Under the pieces are notes generated by a model. That model searched no databases. It had not been told where the DNA came from and worked only from the letters and a program-made list of their open reading frames with translations. Positions 1 through 10,916 of a stretch of 32,500 nucleotides of DNA are shown one piece after another (position 1 is the first letter of the stretch; each line of letters begins with the position of its first letter). The position numbers were made by a program, and so were the translations under genes. Origin of the DNA: Chrysomallon squamiferum (taxonomy: Eukaryota > Mollusca > Gastropoda > Neomphalida > Peltospiridae). The stretch spans positions 16,134,272 through 16,166,771 of the forward strand of contig CM022666.1 of assembly GCA_012295275.1 (NCBI GenBank). The letters run 5' to 3'.

Positions 1-150
1 AATCCACAGTTCATTATCTTCCTGTAATCTAAATATATAAAAAAAAAAAAATAAAAAAATTTAAAAAATAAAAAATAAAAAAAAGAAAGAAAGAAATTGA
101 TAATAATAAAAAATTTAAAACATTTAAAATAGAATAAATTTAAAAAATAG

Positions 151-203
151 CATGAATGAATGAATAAATGAATGAATGAATGAATGAATAAATAAATAAA
201 TAA
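151..203. repeat. (ATGA/ATAA)n microsatellite
   Basis: Tetranucleotide tract that begins as ATGA units and degrades into ATAA units. Confidence 0.85.
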
Positions 204-617
204 GCAAAACAAATACAATCACGCGAGATTTTCATTCTTTTGTTTAACTATCAAAACTGGTGATTAACTTCTTTCTTTCTTTTTTATTTTTCTTCTTCTT
301 CTTTTTTTCTTCGTTATTTTCTTTTCTTCTCTTTTATTCTTCAGAATTTGACACGAATAAATGGCCTAAATAATATATCTACACTTTTTTATTAAATTAT
401 AGATAGCCACTAATCTTTGCTAATCGTAAAATATAAACAATACTAGGTTTATGTGGACGCAAAAAAAGAAAAAGAAAATACAAATTGTTTTTCTTTATCG
501 TGAAGTGCTTTCTTGACTTGAAATACAAAAACCCGTCTTAGACTGAGTAAGTCATTTGTAAGACAGGTCTGTTTATTTGTAAGAACGCGATGATGCGAAA
601 GAATATCTCTATCTAAC

Positions 618-888
618 TGTGTGTCTGTCTGTCTGTCTGTATGTATGTATGTGTATATATATATACATGTATATATTTGTATGTGTGTATGTGTGTGTAT
701 GTGTGTATGTATGTATATGTGTATGTATGTATGCATACATACATATATATAGACACATATACATATATATATATATATATACACACACATATATATAGAC
801 ACACAAGCGTATATATATATATATAAATATACATACACACATATATAAACGTGTGTGTGTTTATACATACGTATGTATGCATGTATTT
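618..888. repeat. Compound TCTG / TGTA / TATA / ACAC microsatellite
   Basis: TCTG units pass into TGTA, TATA and ACATA units. Open frames here on both strands are rich in Tyr, Ile, Thr, His, Val and Cys and simply reflect the repeat. Confidence 0.9.
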
Positions 889-1019
889 ATTTATCCTCAG
901 TATGCTAAATTCTGATTTTCACTGCTAACACTACCAATGCATAAATACAAATTTAAGATTACTAGTACTACAGCGCTACACAAGTACTGTATTTTACATC
1001 AACTTGTATTTATTATTTG

Positions 1020-1560
1020 CTGCTACCATTATTATTATTTGTCTTAGTAATATCAGTCTAACTGTTAATATCTGACCTATTATTACAACAGTTACGCACA
1101 TAAAACAATAACAACAGTTACTACTATGATAACTACTACTGTTATTGCTTTGCTACTTCTGATATAATTACTGCTACTACCACCACTACTTTTACTAGCG
1201 CTTTGCTGCTACTGTTATTACCATCACAACGTCTTCTTCTTCTACTACTACTACTACCACTGCTATTACTAATACTAGTACTAGTACTACCGCTTTTTCA
1301 ACTGAGGTTATTACAACTGCATACGTTACCTGTAATACTACAATACGTCTGCTACTACTGTTGCCTGTCACAACGTCTTCTTCTTTACCATTACTACTAC
1401 TTTTTATCCTACTGTTATTAATGACGTCTTTCTTCAACACCACAACTACGACTACTACCTGTTATTACTGCTACTCTTCTTCTACTACTACTAGCATGTC
1501 TACTAGCACTATATACTACTACCGCTTTTTTACTACTACCACTAATAATAACTAATACGC
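1020..1560. repeat. Degenerate TAC/ACT/CTT trinucleotide-rich block
   Basis: About 540 bp of imperfect trinucleotides (TAC, ACT, TTA, CTT). Because the period is three, long spurious frames appear on both strands (Leu-rich on +, Val-rich on -). None has coding-like composition. Confidence 0.8.
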
Positions 1561-1863
1561 TAGATGTCACTCAAACAATAACAAAACAACAAAATAACAA
1601 AATAACAAAATAACAAAATAACAGTTTCTCGATTCCTCCAATACGTTTCTTTTCTTCTTTCGTTTTTTTCTTTCCTTTTTTCCTTCTTTTCTAAAATATT
1701 TATATATATATATATATATTTTTTTATATTTCATTTATTTATTTTTTTTTTTTCTTTCCTTTGCTTTATGTTTTAATTTTGACATTTATATTTTGTAGTA
1801 TCTTTAAAGTAGTTTCGTTATATCCTAGTAATTTATACGTGTAAAATAAATAAACTGTTAGTT

Positions 1864-1867
1864 GAAA

Positions 1868-1914
<47 letters not shown>
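1864..1914. repeat. (AAAT)n microsatellite
   Basis: Nearly perfect AAAT/TAAA tract of about 50 bp. Confidence 0.9.
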
Positions 1915-3378
1915 AGATAATAAATACTACTAGTAAATAAATGTTACTGTTTTGTGATCTAATAGATATTATTATATTAGCATTTGATTTATTGTATAAT
2001 AAATTTATAATATATATAAATAAATAAAGATACCAAGACTGAGGCTTGTATGATAGTTTTACGAAATCTCTTAACTCAATCTTTCAAGACTTTTTGTCCT
2101 CGTTACCCGAACCTAATTAGGTTATAAAGAAATGTAATTTATTTATTTATTTGTTTATTTTAGCTGTTCTGTTGATGCCGCTAATAAGTACACATTTTGT
2201 ATTATTATTTCCAAGAAAGATTTTCTGAAATAATTATTTTCAAAAAACTAATAATAATAATAATAATATTAATAAAGTTAAATACTGAGTAAATTAAATA
2301 AAATAAATTAATAAAGCCAAATATATTTACAAAGATATTAATTGCTATTATCTTCTTTAGTTATCTAATTATCTTCTTTTTTTTTTTTTTTTCATGAGAT
2401 TTTATTTAATTAATGTCTTTTTTAAACATTATTTTTGTTCTTTCTTTTTTCTTTCTTATTTTATATTATTTTAATTTAATTTATTTAACTTCTTTTTTTT
2501 TTTCTTGATTTTCTTTCCTTCATTTTTTCTTTTTTCGTCTTTTTTTCCGTTAATTCTGTCTGTCTCGTGAAACACGATTAAAGAAATCAAGCATTAACAG
2601 AATGTTAACGTTCTTAACCTATTAATTCTATCCCGATACAATCAGGTAACCTATCGATCACTTAAAATATCAAATTTTGAAGACCCCAAGATCAGTTCAA
2701 TACAGACAAACATTTTTATATCATCGACGTATGCTTAATTAAACACGGAATTAAGTAAATATTTATGCATAAAGAAAACATTATTTATAGAATGCACTAA
2801 CCGTGAAAAAAAAACGGGTATTTTATTTTTAAGTAAAGATCAAAGAATTATGATAAAAAGATTTACGTGAAGATAAAATAATGTAACTGTTGTCTATGTC
2901 GTAATAATAAATAATAGATTTATTGCCCAAAACTATTTCAGCGTGTAATATAATTATGTTCTGGAACGAAAGACAGTTAACTAAGTAAAATTTCGACATC
3001 AGCAAACAAAAACAGAGTTTAAAATACTAGTACTATTATTACAGTTACAGTAACTGCTACTACTACTACTACTAATAATAATAATTAAATTTTAAATTAA
3101 ATAATTAAAAGTACATTTGTATGTGTATTTATAAATTAACAAAAATAATAATAATTATTATATATTATATATTTTATATCTTAACTAAAAATAAAAAAAA
3201 AAAAAAAACACAAAAAAAACAACACACAAATACATGTATATAATTCAGTAACCGTAGCTAAAGATAATTTCAGTTGTAACAATATTTATAAGACAACAAC
3301 AGCAACTACCAATACTACTGCTACTATTAACTACTAGTACTACTATTGCTACCACTAATACAACTATTACTACATTAT

Positions 3379-3379
3379 T

Positions 3380-3413
<34 letters not shown>
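3379..3413. repeat. (TCA)n microsatellite
   Basis: About eleven perfect TCA units, preceded by a degenerate TAC/TTA region from about 3300. Confidence 0.9.
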
Positions 3414-4593
3414 GTTCATTGGCATGGTATTTAAGTCCGTTGTTTTGACTTCACCTCTAACTTGAAACGGAAGTACTTCTGCAATTATGCCCCTTTAGTT
3501 GGTATGTCGGTGAAAGGAAAAGACGGCGTACCTGTAAAATGTCTTCTTGTTTTAGTGTAAATAATACCTGATGTCGGTGGTAGTTAGAAGGTAATGGTAA
3601 CTATCAGAGCGTCGTATATAAATAATTCTTATTAAAAATAAATTATAGATTTTTTTTTTTTTTTTTAAATTTTTTTTTTAATTTTTTGAACCCCTCATGG
3701 TTCATACTCATAGTCACAGTCCTATTCATGATTTTATTTTATACATTCTGCTTTTTGATAGAACAAGATATGTTCGACCCATGATTATATATCTTTAAGT
3801 TTAGGCTTCTGTAGAGACTGTTGTCTCATTATATTTATGATTTAAAATAATATTAATAAAAATAAAATAAAAAGAGTTTCAGCTGAAAATCTCTATCAGT
3901 CTATGTAATCATTGTAATGTAATAATATTACTGGCAAATATGAAATTGTTACAGCTATTTTAACCTATCAAAGGCATTTAAGTAATGTGAAAATTTAGCC
4001 CCTTTGACATTTTAATGATTTTTAAAATTATTAATATTGCCTTCATCATCATGATCATTTTAATATTTATTTTGATTAATTATATTAGTAATAAAATTAA
4101 AACTAATTTATTGAGATTATATCTCTTAAGATATTATTTATTTTGATTGTGTTTCTGTTACAGTAAATAATTGTAAACAAATTCTTATTTTAAAAAAAAA
4201 AAAATTTTTAAATTATTGAATCAAATTTATTCCCATTTTTTGAAATTTATATTACATACAAAAAGTACATTAATTTTGGTTTCTACTTTTTATTTTTAGC
4301 ATTATATATGAATGATTTAAATAAATGGGTCTAGCTTATTTTGAAAATAACTAATCACACTAAATATTTAAAAATTATTGACAATATTATAATTGTATTA
4401 ATGTTATTTAGATATTATGTCATGAGGCATATTCATTGCCTTGTTCATCTTCATTTAACTATTTTTACTTGTAAAAGGATCCCAAACAGAATGTGTACAT
4501 TTGTATGTATGGGGATATATATATACAGATACATGCACAGAATACTCGTACACACACAAAACATATTTCCTTATTAGTTCAGGTTAAAGAATT

Positions 4594-4625
4594 CTAACAC
4601 TGAAATATTGTTAAATCAGTGTTAG
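4594..4625. repeat. Perfect 10-bp inverted repeat, 12-nt loop
   Basis: CTAACACTGA at 4594-4603 and TCAGTGTTAG at 4616-4625 are exact reverse complements around an AT-rich 12-nt spacer. The element lies about 280-310 bp upstream of the preferred fucosyltransferase start. It could fold as a hairpin in RNA or be a dyad protein site; nothing visible decides. Confidence 0.75.
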
Positions 4626-4764
4626 AGAAATAATGTATTAAATAAATAATTCATATTTATTTATTTTATTTTATTTTAAAATATATAATAATAGTGATTA
4701 TTATTATTATACATCAGTCTGGTGTTAATTTATTTTGTGTGATTACATTTATAAATTTACATGT

Positions 4765-4803
4765 GGTCAGCAGTTGGTGATAAAACAAAACTCACTGCTG
4801 ACC
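4765..4803. repeat. Perfect 10-bp inverted repeat, 19-nt loop
   Basis: GGTCAGCAGT at 4765-4774 and ACTGCTGACC at 4794-4803 are exact reverse complements. This is the second such element within about 210 bp and it lies about 100 bp upstream of the preferred fucosyltransferase start. Confidence 0.75.
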
Positions 4804-4872
4804 TGTCATTCTGGACTTTTAATCTTCATTAGTGTTTATTTTTCACCAGTGTCTGTGTTTAGTAATGTGTGG

Positions 4873-4884
4873 TTTTATTTCCAG
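4873..4884 (+). promoter_or_regulatory. Candidate 3' splice acceptor in front of the fucosyltransferase start
   Basis: TTTTATTTCCAG directly precedes GCTAAATG... and lies 22 bp before ATG 4907. It would join a non-coding upstream exon to the coding exon. The matching donor was not identified, so the call is tentative. Confidence 0.45.
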
Positions 4885-4906
4885 GCTAAATGATATCTAC
4901 ATTCAC

Positions 4907-5932
4907 ATGAGGCCAGCGAGTGAAGCCAACGGTTCGAACATAATGGTGCGTTTACGTCGAAACAAACGCTGGCTTATTGGTGTCTGTCTGTTAGTGTGTC
5001 TCGTCTTCATCTTCTACATGTCACAGATCCACGTCATCCTCAAACACAAATTTTATGGTAAAAACTTAGCAGGGAAGATTCTGCCGAGAGAAGGGTACAT
5101 GTCACGAGCCAAAAATGAAATTTATCGCAAACGCTTTGTCATGATAACCTACTGGGGACGAATGGGAAATCACATGTTTGAATATGGAACTCTGATTGGT
5201 GTTGCTAAGAGGAACAACATGACTCCACTCATCCCCCCTGATCTAGATCTGTTAGACCAGTTCAAACTGCCGGCTCGTAAAGGCAGCAAAGACATGTTGA
5301 GAATGTATTACACGTACTACGAGGAGAAACCTGCGGCTTACTTCAAAGCTGTTGAAAGCCTGAAACCGTACGACGCTTACCTCGAAGGTTATTACCAGTC
5401 GTGGAAATACTTCAACAACGTTCGTGACGATTTGATTAAAAACCACTTCGTGTTTCACGACAGCATTCGAAAATCAGCCGACGAGTTCATCAGCAAGATT
5501 CGAAAGGAGAGGAATAAACTGAACGCTTCTCTCGTGGGTCTGCACGTTCGAAGAGGCGACTTCGTGAGACAGAAACTGAAAGGGTACTCCGTCGCTCCCG
5601 TACCCTACTTCTACAAAGCCATGGACTACTTAAGACGGAAGTACAAAGATGTTTTGTTCATCATCGCCAGCAACGATGTGTTCTGGGCTGAGGACAACTT
5701 GGATCAGGGGCCAGACATTGTTTACTCGCACATCGAGGACGGTGCTGTGGACTTCGCTGTGCTGTGCAGCTGTCAGCACATGGTGATATCTGCGGGGTCG
5801 TATTCGTGGTGGGCAGCGTACATGGTCCCGGGTGATGTGATTTATTACAAAGGTTACCCCGAGCCGAACACTAAGATAGGAAACCTGACTGTCAGGGCAG
5901 ACTATTACCCACCTCACTGGATACCCATGTAG
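4907..5932 (+). CDS. Galactoside alpha-1,2-fucosyltransferase-like protein (GT11), type II membrane
   Basis: Predicted Golgi enzyme that transfers L-fucose from GDP-fucose in alpha-1,2 linkage to a glycan, usually a terminal galactose; the acceptor cannot be told from sequence. From Met 4907 it is 341 residues, normal for the family. A short basic cytosolic tail (RLRRNKR) is followed by one hydrophobic anchor at about residues 22-38, then a stem and catalytic domain. GT11 motifs occur in order: GRMGNHMFEYGTL (about 93-105), VGLHVRRGDF with the family's HxRRxD signature (about 211-220), the FIIASNDVFW region (about 253-262), and the C-terminal SAGSYSWWAAYM with its SWW core (about 292-303). 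Sequons NAS and NLT face the lumen. The frame is open back to Met 4832, but a TTTTATTTCCAG acceptor ends at 4884, so 4907 is preferred; Met 4943 is another candidate. The coding part shows no intron and no damage. Confidence 0.9.
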   Translation: MRPASEANGSNIMVRLRRNKRWLIGVCLLVCLVFIFYMSQIHVILKHKFYGKNLAGKILPREGYMSRAKNEIYRKRFVMITYWGRMGNHMFEYGTLIGVAKRNNMTPLIPPDLDLLDQFKLPARKGSKDMLRMYYTYYEEKPAAYFKAVESLKPYDAYLEGYYQSWKYFNNVRDDLIKNHFVFHDSIRKSADEFISKIRKERNKLNASLVGLHVRRGDFVRQKLKGYSVAPVPYFYKAMDYLRRKYKDVLFIIASNDVFWAEDNLDQGPDIVYSHIEDGAVDFAVLCSCQHMVISAGSYSWWAAYMVPGDVIYYKGYPEPNTKIGNLTVRADYYPPHWIPM

Positions 5933-6365
5933 AGCTGTTTTGTCTTCATTTTAAAATCATTTTGTGATGTTTTCTAATTTATGAACTGATGTAAGTTTTT
6001 GTATGTAAACATAAATTATAAATTTCAAAAAAAATATAAAAATGAAATTTTATGAAATGTGTTCCGAAGATTTTAATTGCCCCAGAATGAATACTTTTGA
6101 AAAAAAATAATTTTCAAAGTTCTTACTGTAATTTTTTTATCTTTATTTTTCATTTTCATTTAATTATTTCTCATTTCTAATTCATTATCATGAAATTAAG
6201 ACTACATTTAGATTTAGTTAGTTGTTACTTTGTGCTGAAAGAAACTAGTTTAATACTAAAATGTGCTGAATTGTTTTTAAACAGTCATTCACTGATTAAG
6301 TCTTTGTTCTGGTTATTTGTGTTTTGTTATGTTAGGAATTCACAAACACAGATAGTGTTATACAA

Positions 6366-6373
6366 AACACACA

Positions 6374-6427
<54 letters not shown>
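6366..6427. repeat. (CA)n microsatellite
   Basis: About 30 CA units with one CT interruption near the start. It probably lies in the long 3' UTR or just downstream of the fucosyltransferase. Confidence 0.95.
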
Positions 6428-6429
<2 letters not shown>

Positions 6430-6964
6430 TATCTATTCAAATAAGATAAGTTTGTCATATGCCACTGCATTCCCACATGTTCAGAATGTTATGAGACGTA
6501 CATATAATAACAGAATATTCAGTCTTAAATATGTGTATGTGTGTATGTATTTATATATGTATGTGTGTGTGTATGTATCCTAATTATGTATACCTGTATG
6601 TGTATATGGGTACTGATTTCATATATAAAACACTACATTATCATGATTAAGAATTTAATGATGTGCTGTTTTATATAAAGAGCTGTGTTATGACTAATTT
6701 AGAGCAGATATGTCAGCATGTCTGTCTTGTTTACAAAATTACAACAAATAATAATATATATATATATATATATGTTATATATATATGTGCACACACACAG
6801 TGATTTTGGGGGGTGATAGTGAAACTGAAAAAGAGAGGGTAACATCAAACGGAGACTGTGTGTGTTTATGAGACAGAAATGGGGAAGTGGCTATCTAGCT
6901 AGAGAAAAGAATAATGAAAACATCAGTCCACTGAATGCTATAAATACATTACTCTTTGGAATAT

Positions 6965-6970
6965 AATAAA
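6965..6970 (+). terminator. Candidate poly(A) signal AATAAA for the fucosyltransferase
   Basis: First canonical AATAAA downstream of the stop, about 1.03 kb away. Earlier TATAAA variants near 6020-6040 are alternatives. AATAAA is common by chance in such AT-rich DNA. Confidence 0.3.
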
Positions 6971-7552
6971 TAAATTTCTCTTTGGAAAATTGTTTTTGTC
7001 TGTCATTTATGTTGGAAGTATTATTTTTTGCATTTATAATCATCTGTAGACATGTCATCAAAGAATTTTTCTGAGAATACTTGCTTATGAAAGGTTTGAG
7101 GAATATAATTGATTTTATTTGTTTATTTCAAAATGCTTTGTTTTGTTTTCAGCCTTCTGGTATTTGTTCTCTTCTAAAAATATTCTGGATCCACCAAAAT
7201 TTACATATATTTAAAACATTCAAAACCCATGCATGCACATCATTTAAAAATACATAACACAAGATTCATAGATGTGAGATAGGTAAAACATTTATATTTT
7301 AATGACTTTGCACAGTAATGATCATTTTGCAGAATGTGGAATTAACTCCTAATTTTCAAATCAGATTTAATAGCTTCCATTGAAAGCTATGACCATTAAA
7401 CCAACTCATAAAATAAAAGCAGCACAAATGATACAAAATTAAAAAAAAAAAAAAAAAAAAAATAAAAAAAAAGGGAGAAGAAAAAGATGAAAACCAGAAA
7501 CCATACAAAATGGTTTCTAGGATATCAAATATTTATGAAGTAGTTTTACTGG

Positions 7553-7585
<33 letters not shown>

Positions 7586-8233
7586 AAAGCTAACATGTAG
7601 AAGTAGAAAAAAAAAAAAAAAAAAAGAAGGAATTAATCGACATGATGTTTTGCAGAAAAAATTCAGAGCTAGCGCCAAAACGATTTCTGAAGTAAGATAA
7701 AATAATAATTTTTAAAACCAGTCAGATAGCCTAGTTTTTTTTATTCAATATTCATGAATTTATATTTCTCTCATATGTTTATTCTCATACTCTTATTCTG
7801 TCATATTTATTTTAATTTTTTAGTTTTTTAAATTTCAAATATGGAAACTTCAAAATATTCTCTCTCTTTTCTCAGACTCTCTTTAATTTTTTTTTTTTTT
7901 TATCGTTGTGTAATCTTTTAAAATCTCAGTGCATTTAAATTTACGATCCATGCCTAAAAATGTACTTGTTATACCAACTCTGCTAATTTATTATTAAATT
8001 ATAAGTGATGTGGAACGAACTGTGAACTGATTAACGTAAATTCATCGGGGAAATAAAACAAAATTACTGCTTGCACTTTCTAGCCACTTCTCTTACCCTT
8101 TTCAACATACACGGAAATTGATTTCATCTGGGTTTTTTTTTTTTTAATTTTGTTATTCAGTTTAATTAGTCAGTTTTATTTCCCCTGTATATATATTTTT
8201 GAATATGTTGTGTTATTATTATTATTTTTTTTT

Positions 8234-8324
8234 ATATTTATTTATTTATTTAAATATTTATTTATTTATTTATTTATTCATTTATTTATTTATTCATTTA
8301 TTTATTTATTTATTTAAATATTTT

Positions 8325-8355
<31 letters not shown>
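8234..8355. repeat. (ATTT)n microsatellite
   Basis: About 120 bp of TTTA/TTCA units with a few AAATA interruptions. Confidence 0.9.
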
Positions 8356-8356
<1 letters not shown>

Positions 8357-8769
8357 GTACGTACTTACTTAAGAGGAAGCAAAGATAAGGAAGACAACTT
8401 TTCTTGTGCTCCATCCATCTCTCCTTTCCTCTTCTCTCTCTCTCTCCCCATCCCTTTCTCTCTCTCTCTCTGTCTGTCTGTCTCCTTAAATATCTTCTTT
8501 TTTTTTTTTCATCTTTCCTTTTTTTAGGATACAAAAGCACCTCTTATGGAAAGGTTGCTGGTTGTATGTTCAGTTTGAACTGTACTGATTCCAGTGCGTG
8601 TTTAAACGGTTCACTGCGTTTCTCAAAAGTTAAAGGAAATTGACAATGGCGGGTCTCTTGGCAAAAAAAAAAAAAAAAAATCACAAAAAACAACAACAGA
8701 TATATAAAGTTCAACAAATTATCGTGGAATGAAAATAAAGCACAAAATCACAGAATGTTGTAGCTGTTT

Positions 8770-8894
<125 letters not shown>

Positions 8895-9501
8895 GTTGTG
8901 GTTCCTGTTTCAGATCTTTTTTTTCTCTTTACACTATTTCTACATTTTGCTTCAAATAAAATGTACTAGCGAATCTACGAACATTAAATAAATTGTGTCT
9001 ATCAAATTTCATATCAAAGCTGTTTATTGAAAACACAACTATGTGTGAATCTCTAGTACAACATTATCATCATCAAGGAGAGGTGATCCTCCATCCTCCT
9101 GTTCCAATAAACGATTTCTTTCTTCTTCTTCTTCTTCTTCTTAAATCTGACATTTGCTGTATGTTTCATCTATCTCGTGTTTCAGTTACACAACTTATAT
9201 TCCGATGTGTTGCAAATTTTGAAGGAGGGTGATGCTGTGTTGTGCATTTGCGTGGAAAAAAAAAAAATCATCATGTAATGGATTCCAGAGTAACGTTGTT
9301 GTCTGTAGGGCAGATATTGATGTCGCGGTCTGTCGCTAATAGGCTCAGTGTGGTTGAATAAGCTGGTGAAATTTCGTGTTGATGATACAGATTTTGTGAA
9401 TGAAGTATCCTCCGTCTTGGTCTTGTTCAGGTTCGTTGTTCAAAAACACGACAGTCGTACGAACTTGAGGGTGTACGTCATGACGTAACGAAAAGAGAAC
9501 A

Positions 9502-9504
<3 letters not shown>

Positions 9505-9591
<87 letters not shown>

Positions 9592-9592
9592 G
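9505..9592. repeat. (GA)n microsatellite
   Basis: About 88 bp of GA. One of seven purine/pyrimidine dinucleotide tracts of very similar length in the window. Confidence 0.95.
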
Positions 9593-9859
9593 AAAACACA
9601 TAATAAAAGAAGAAAACAACAAAAGAAAAGAAAGTCCAAGGCAACAATTTTTTTTTCCAATAAAATTTAAAACAAGCCACAATTTATGTTGCATTGCTTA
9701 TTTTTTATTGTTAGATTTTTTTGCTTAATTTTTCACATCCTTTGATGTTAAATTTTACAATTAATATATTTACACATATATTCTTAAATGATTTATTTTC
9801 AATTCAGTTTTACTTTGTCTAAAAAAAAAGAAAAAGAATGGCATAACACGCTTACATAA

Positions 9860-10110
9860 ATCGTGACTTGATATGTGTCACCCAAAATTATTATCCATAA
9901 ACCGTGACTTAATATGTGTCACCCAAACATTTAACAATAAACTGTGACTTGATATGTGTCACCCAAAATAATTAACCATAATTCGCGACATAATATATTT
10001 CACCCAAAATGATTATCAATAAAACGTGACTTAAAGTGTGTCACCCATAATGATTAATTATAAAAAGTGATTTGGTGACGTCAGTTGGACTCAGATTTAG
10101 TCACCCGAAT
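9860..10110. repeat. ~41-bp degenerate tandem repeat with GTGAC...GTCAC arms
   Basis: Five to six units. The GTGAC core starts at 9863, 9904, 9944, 9985 (GCGAC) and 10026, a step of 40-41 bp, and a decayed unit follows near 10067. Most units read GTGACTTrATATGTGTCACCC and then an AT-rich spacer, so each contains an imperfect dyad (GTGAC and GTCAC). The array lies about 0.5-0.8 kb beyond the likely 3' end of the minus-strand precursor gene. Confidence 0.8.
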
Positions 10111-10509
10111 TGATCAGATAATGTATCACTTAATACAGTTTGAAACCATTATATAAAAGTGACATTTACTGCATGGTCAGACATAGATTATAACTAAAAT
10201 ATGTCAGTCATAATTTGTGACGTAAAATAAAGAATAACTGAAGAGAGAGAGAGAGAGTGAGGAAATAATAATAATAATAAATAGATAAATAATGAAAGAA
10301 AAGAAAAGAAGTTAAAAAGAGAGAAAAATGTTCTAGTAACGAGCCTTTTGCAGTATTTTTTTCATATATATATATTTTAATATTTATTAATCATTATTAT
10401 TTATTTATTATTAATTTTTTGTATTGTTTTATTTTTTCCTTTTCGGATTTTCTTTTATGGATTTGATATGATTTGAAAATTTAATTTAATATTCCATTTG
10501 TTTTTTTGG

Positions 10510-10560
10510 TGTTTGTTTGTTTGTTTGTTTGTTTGTTTGTTTTTGTTTTTGTTTGTTTTT
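10510..10560. repeat. (GTTT)n microsatellite
   Basis: About 50 bp of GTTT/TTTG units. Confidence 0.9.
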
Positions 10561-10664
10561 TCTGATCCACTGACAGATACTGTGACTGTTTGTTTTATTT
10601 GTTTTTTATTTAATTAAACTCGGCAGTAAAACTTTGATTGCTCTAATGTTGGCCAACAAAACAG

Positions 10665-10670
10665 TTTATT
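10665..10670 (-). terminator. Candidate poly(A) signal AATAAA of the precursor gene
   Basis: On the minus strand this is the first AATAAA after the exon 5 stop at 10917, giving a 3' UTR of about 250-270 nt. A GT-rich stretch (CTGTTTTGTTGG) follows at once, as expected of a cleavage region. Confidence 0.5.
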
Positions 10671-10916
10671 GAACATCATTTAAACAAAATTGCAAATTCG
10701 GTTAAACTTTACACAATTCATGTCCGATAATTTTACAGTCATAGAGTGGCACTTTACAACTCACTAAAACAAACAAATAAACAAGTCATAATTTTTTTTT
10801 TTTTGCTCATGAATTTCATTTAACTCTGATAATGTCAAGGAAAGCAGTTCTTGCAGAACTTTCCTCACTGTCCGTTTGTTTGTAGTATTCATCTGCGTCT
10901 GTTCGTCTGAACGTCG

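Larger units (their letters stand above)
1..4593. other. AT-rich intergenic sequence, no supported gene
   Basis: This stretch is dominated by A/T runs, TTTA/AAAT and trinucleotide tracts. No open frame of non-repetitive composition is present on either strand. A less repetitive patch lies at about 3415-3620, but I see no codon structure, splice pair or RNA fold in it. The upstream non-coding exon and promoter of the fucosyltransferase may lie here, but I cannot locate them. Confidence 0.7.

Noticed and set aside
449-882. Long open frames on both strands rich in Tyr, Ile, Thr, His, Val and Cys
   Set aside because: They follow the TGTA/TATA/CA microsatellite and have no coding-like composition.
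1195-1555. Leu-, Val- and Thr-rich frames
   Set aside because: A period-three degenerate repeat gives long open frames on both strands by construction.
5252-5917. Minus-strand frames under the fucosyltransferase
   Set aside because: Shadows of the well-supported plus-strand GT11 gene.
9345-9680. Minus-strand frame with poly(Leu-Ser) flanked by non-repetitive sequence
   Set aside because: The core is the GA tract. The non-repetitive end shows no domain, no convincing splice sites and no partner exons.
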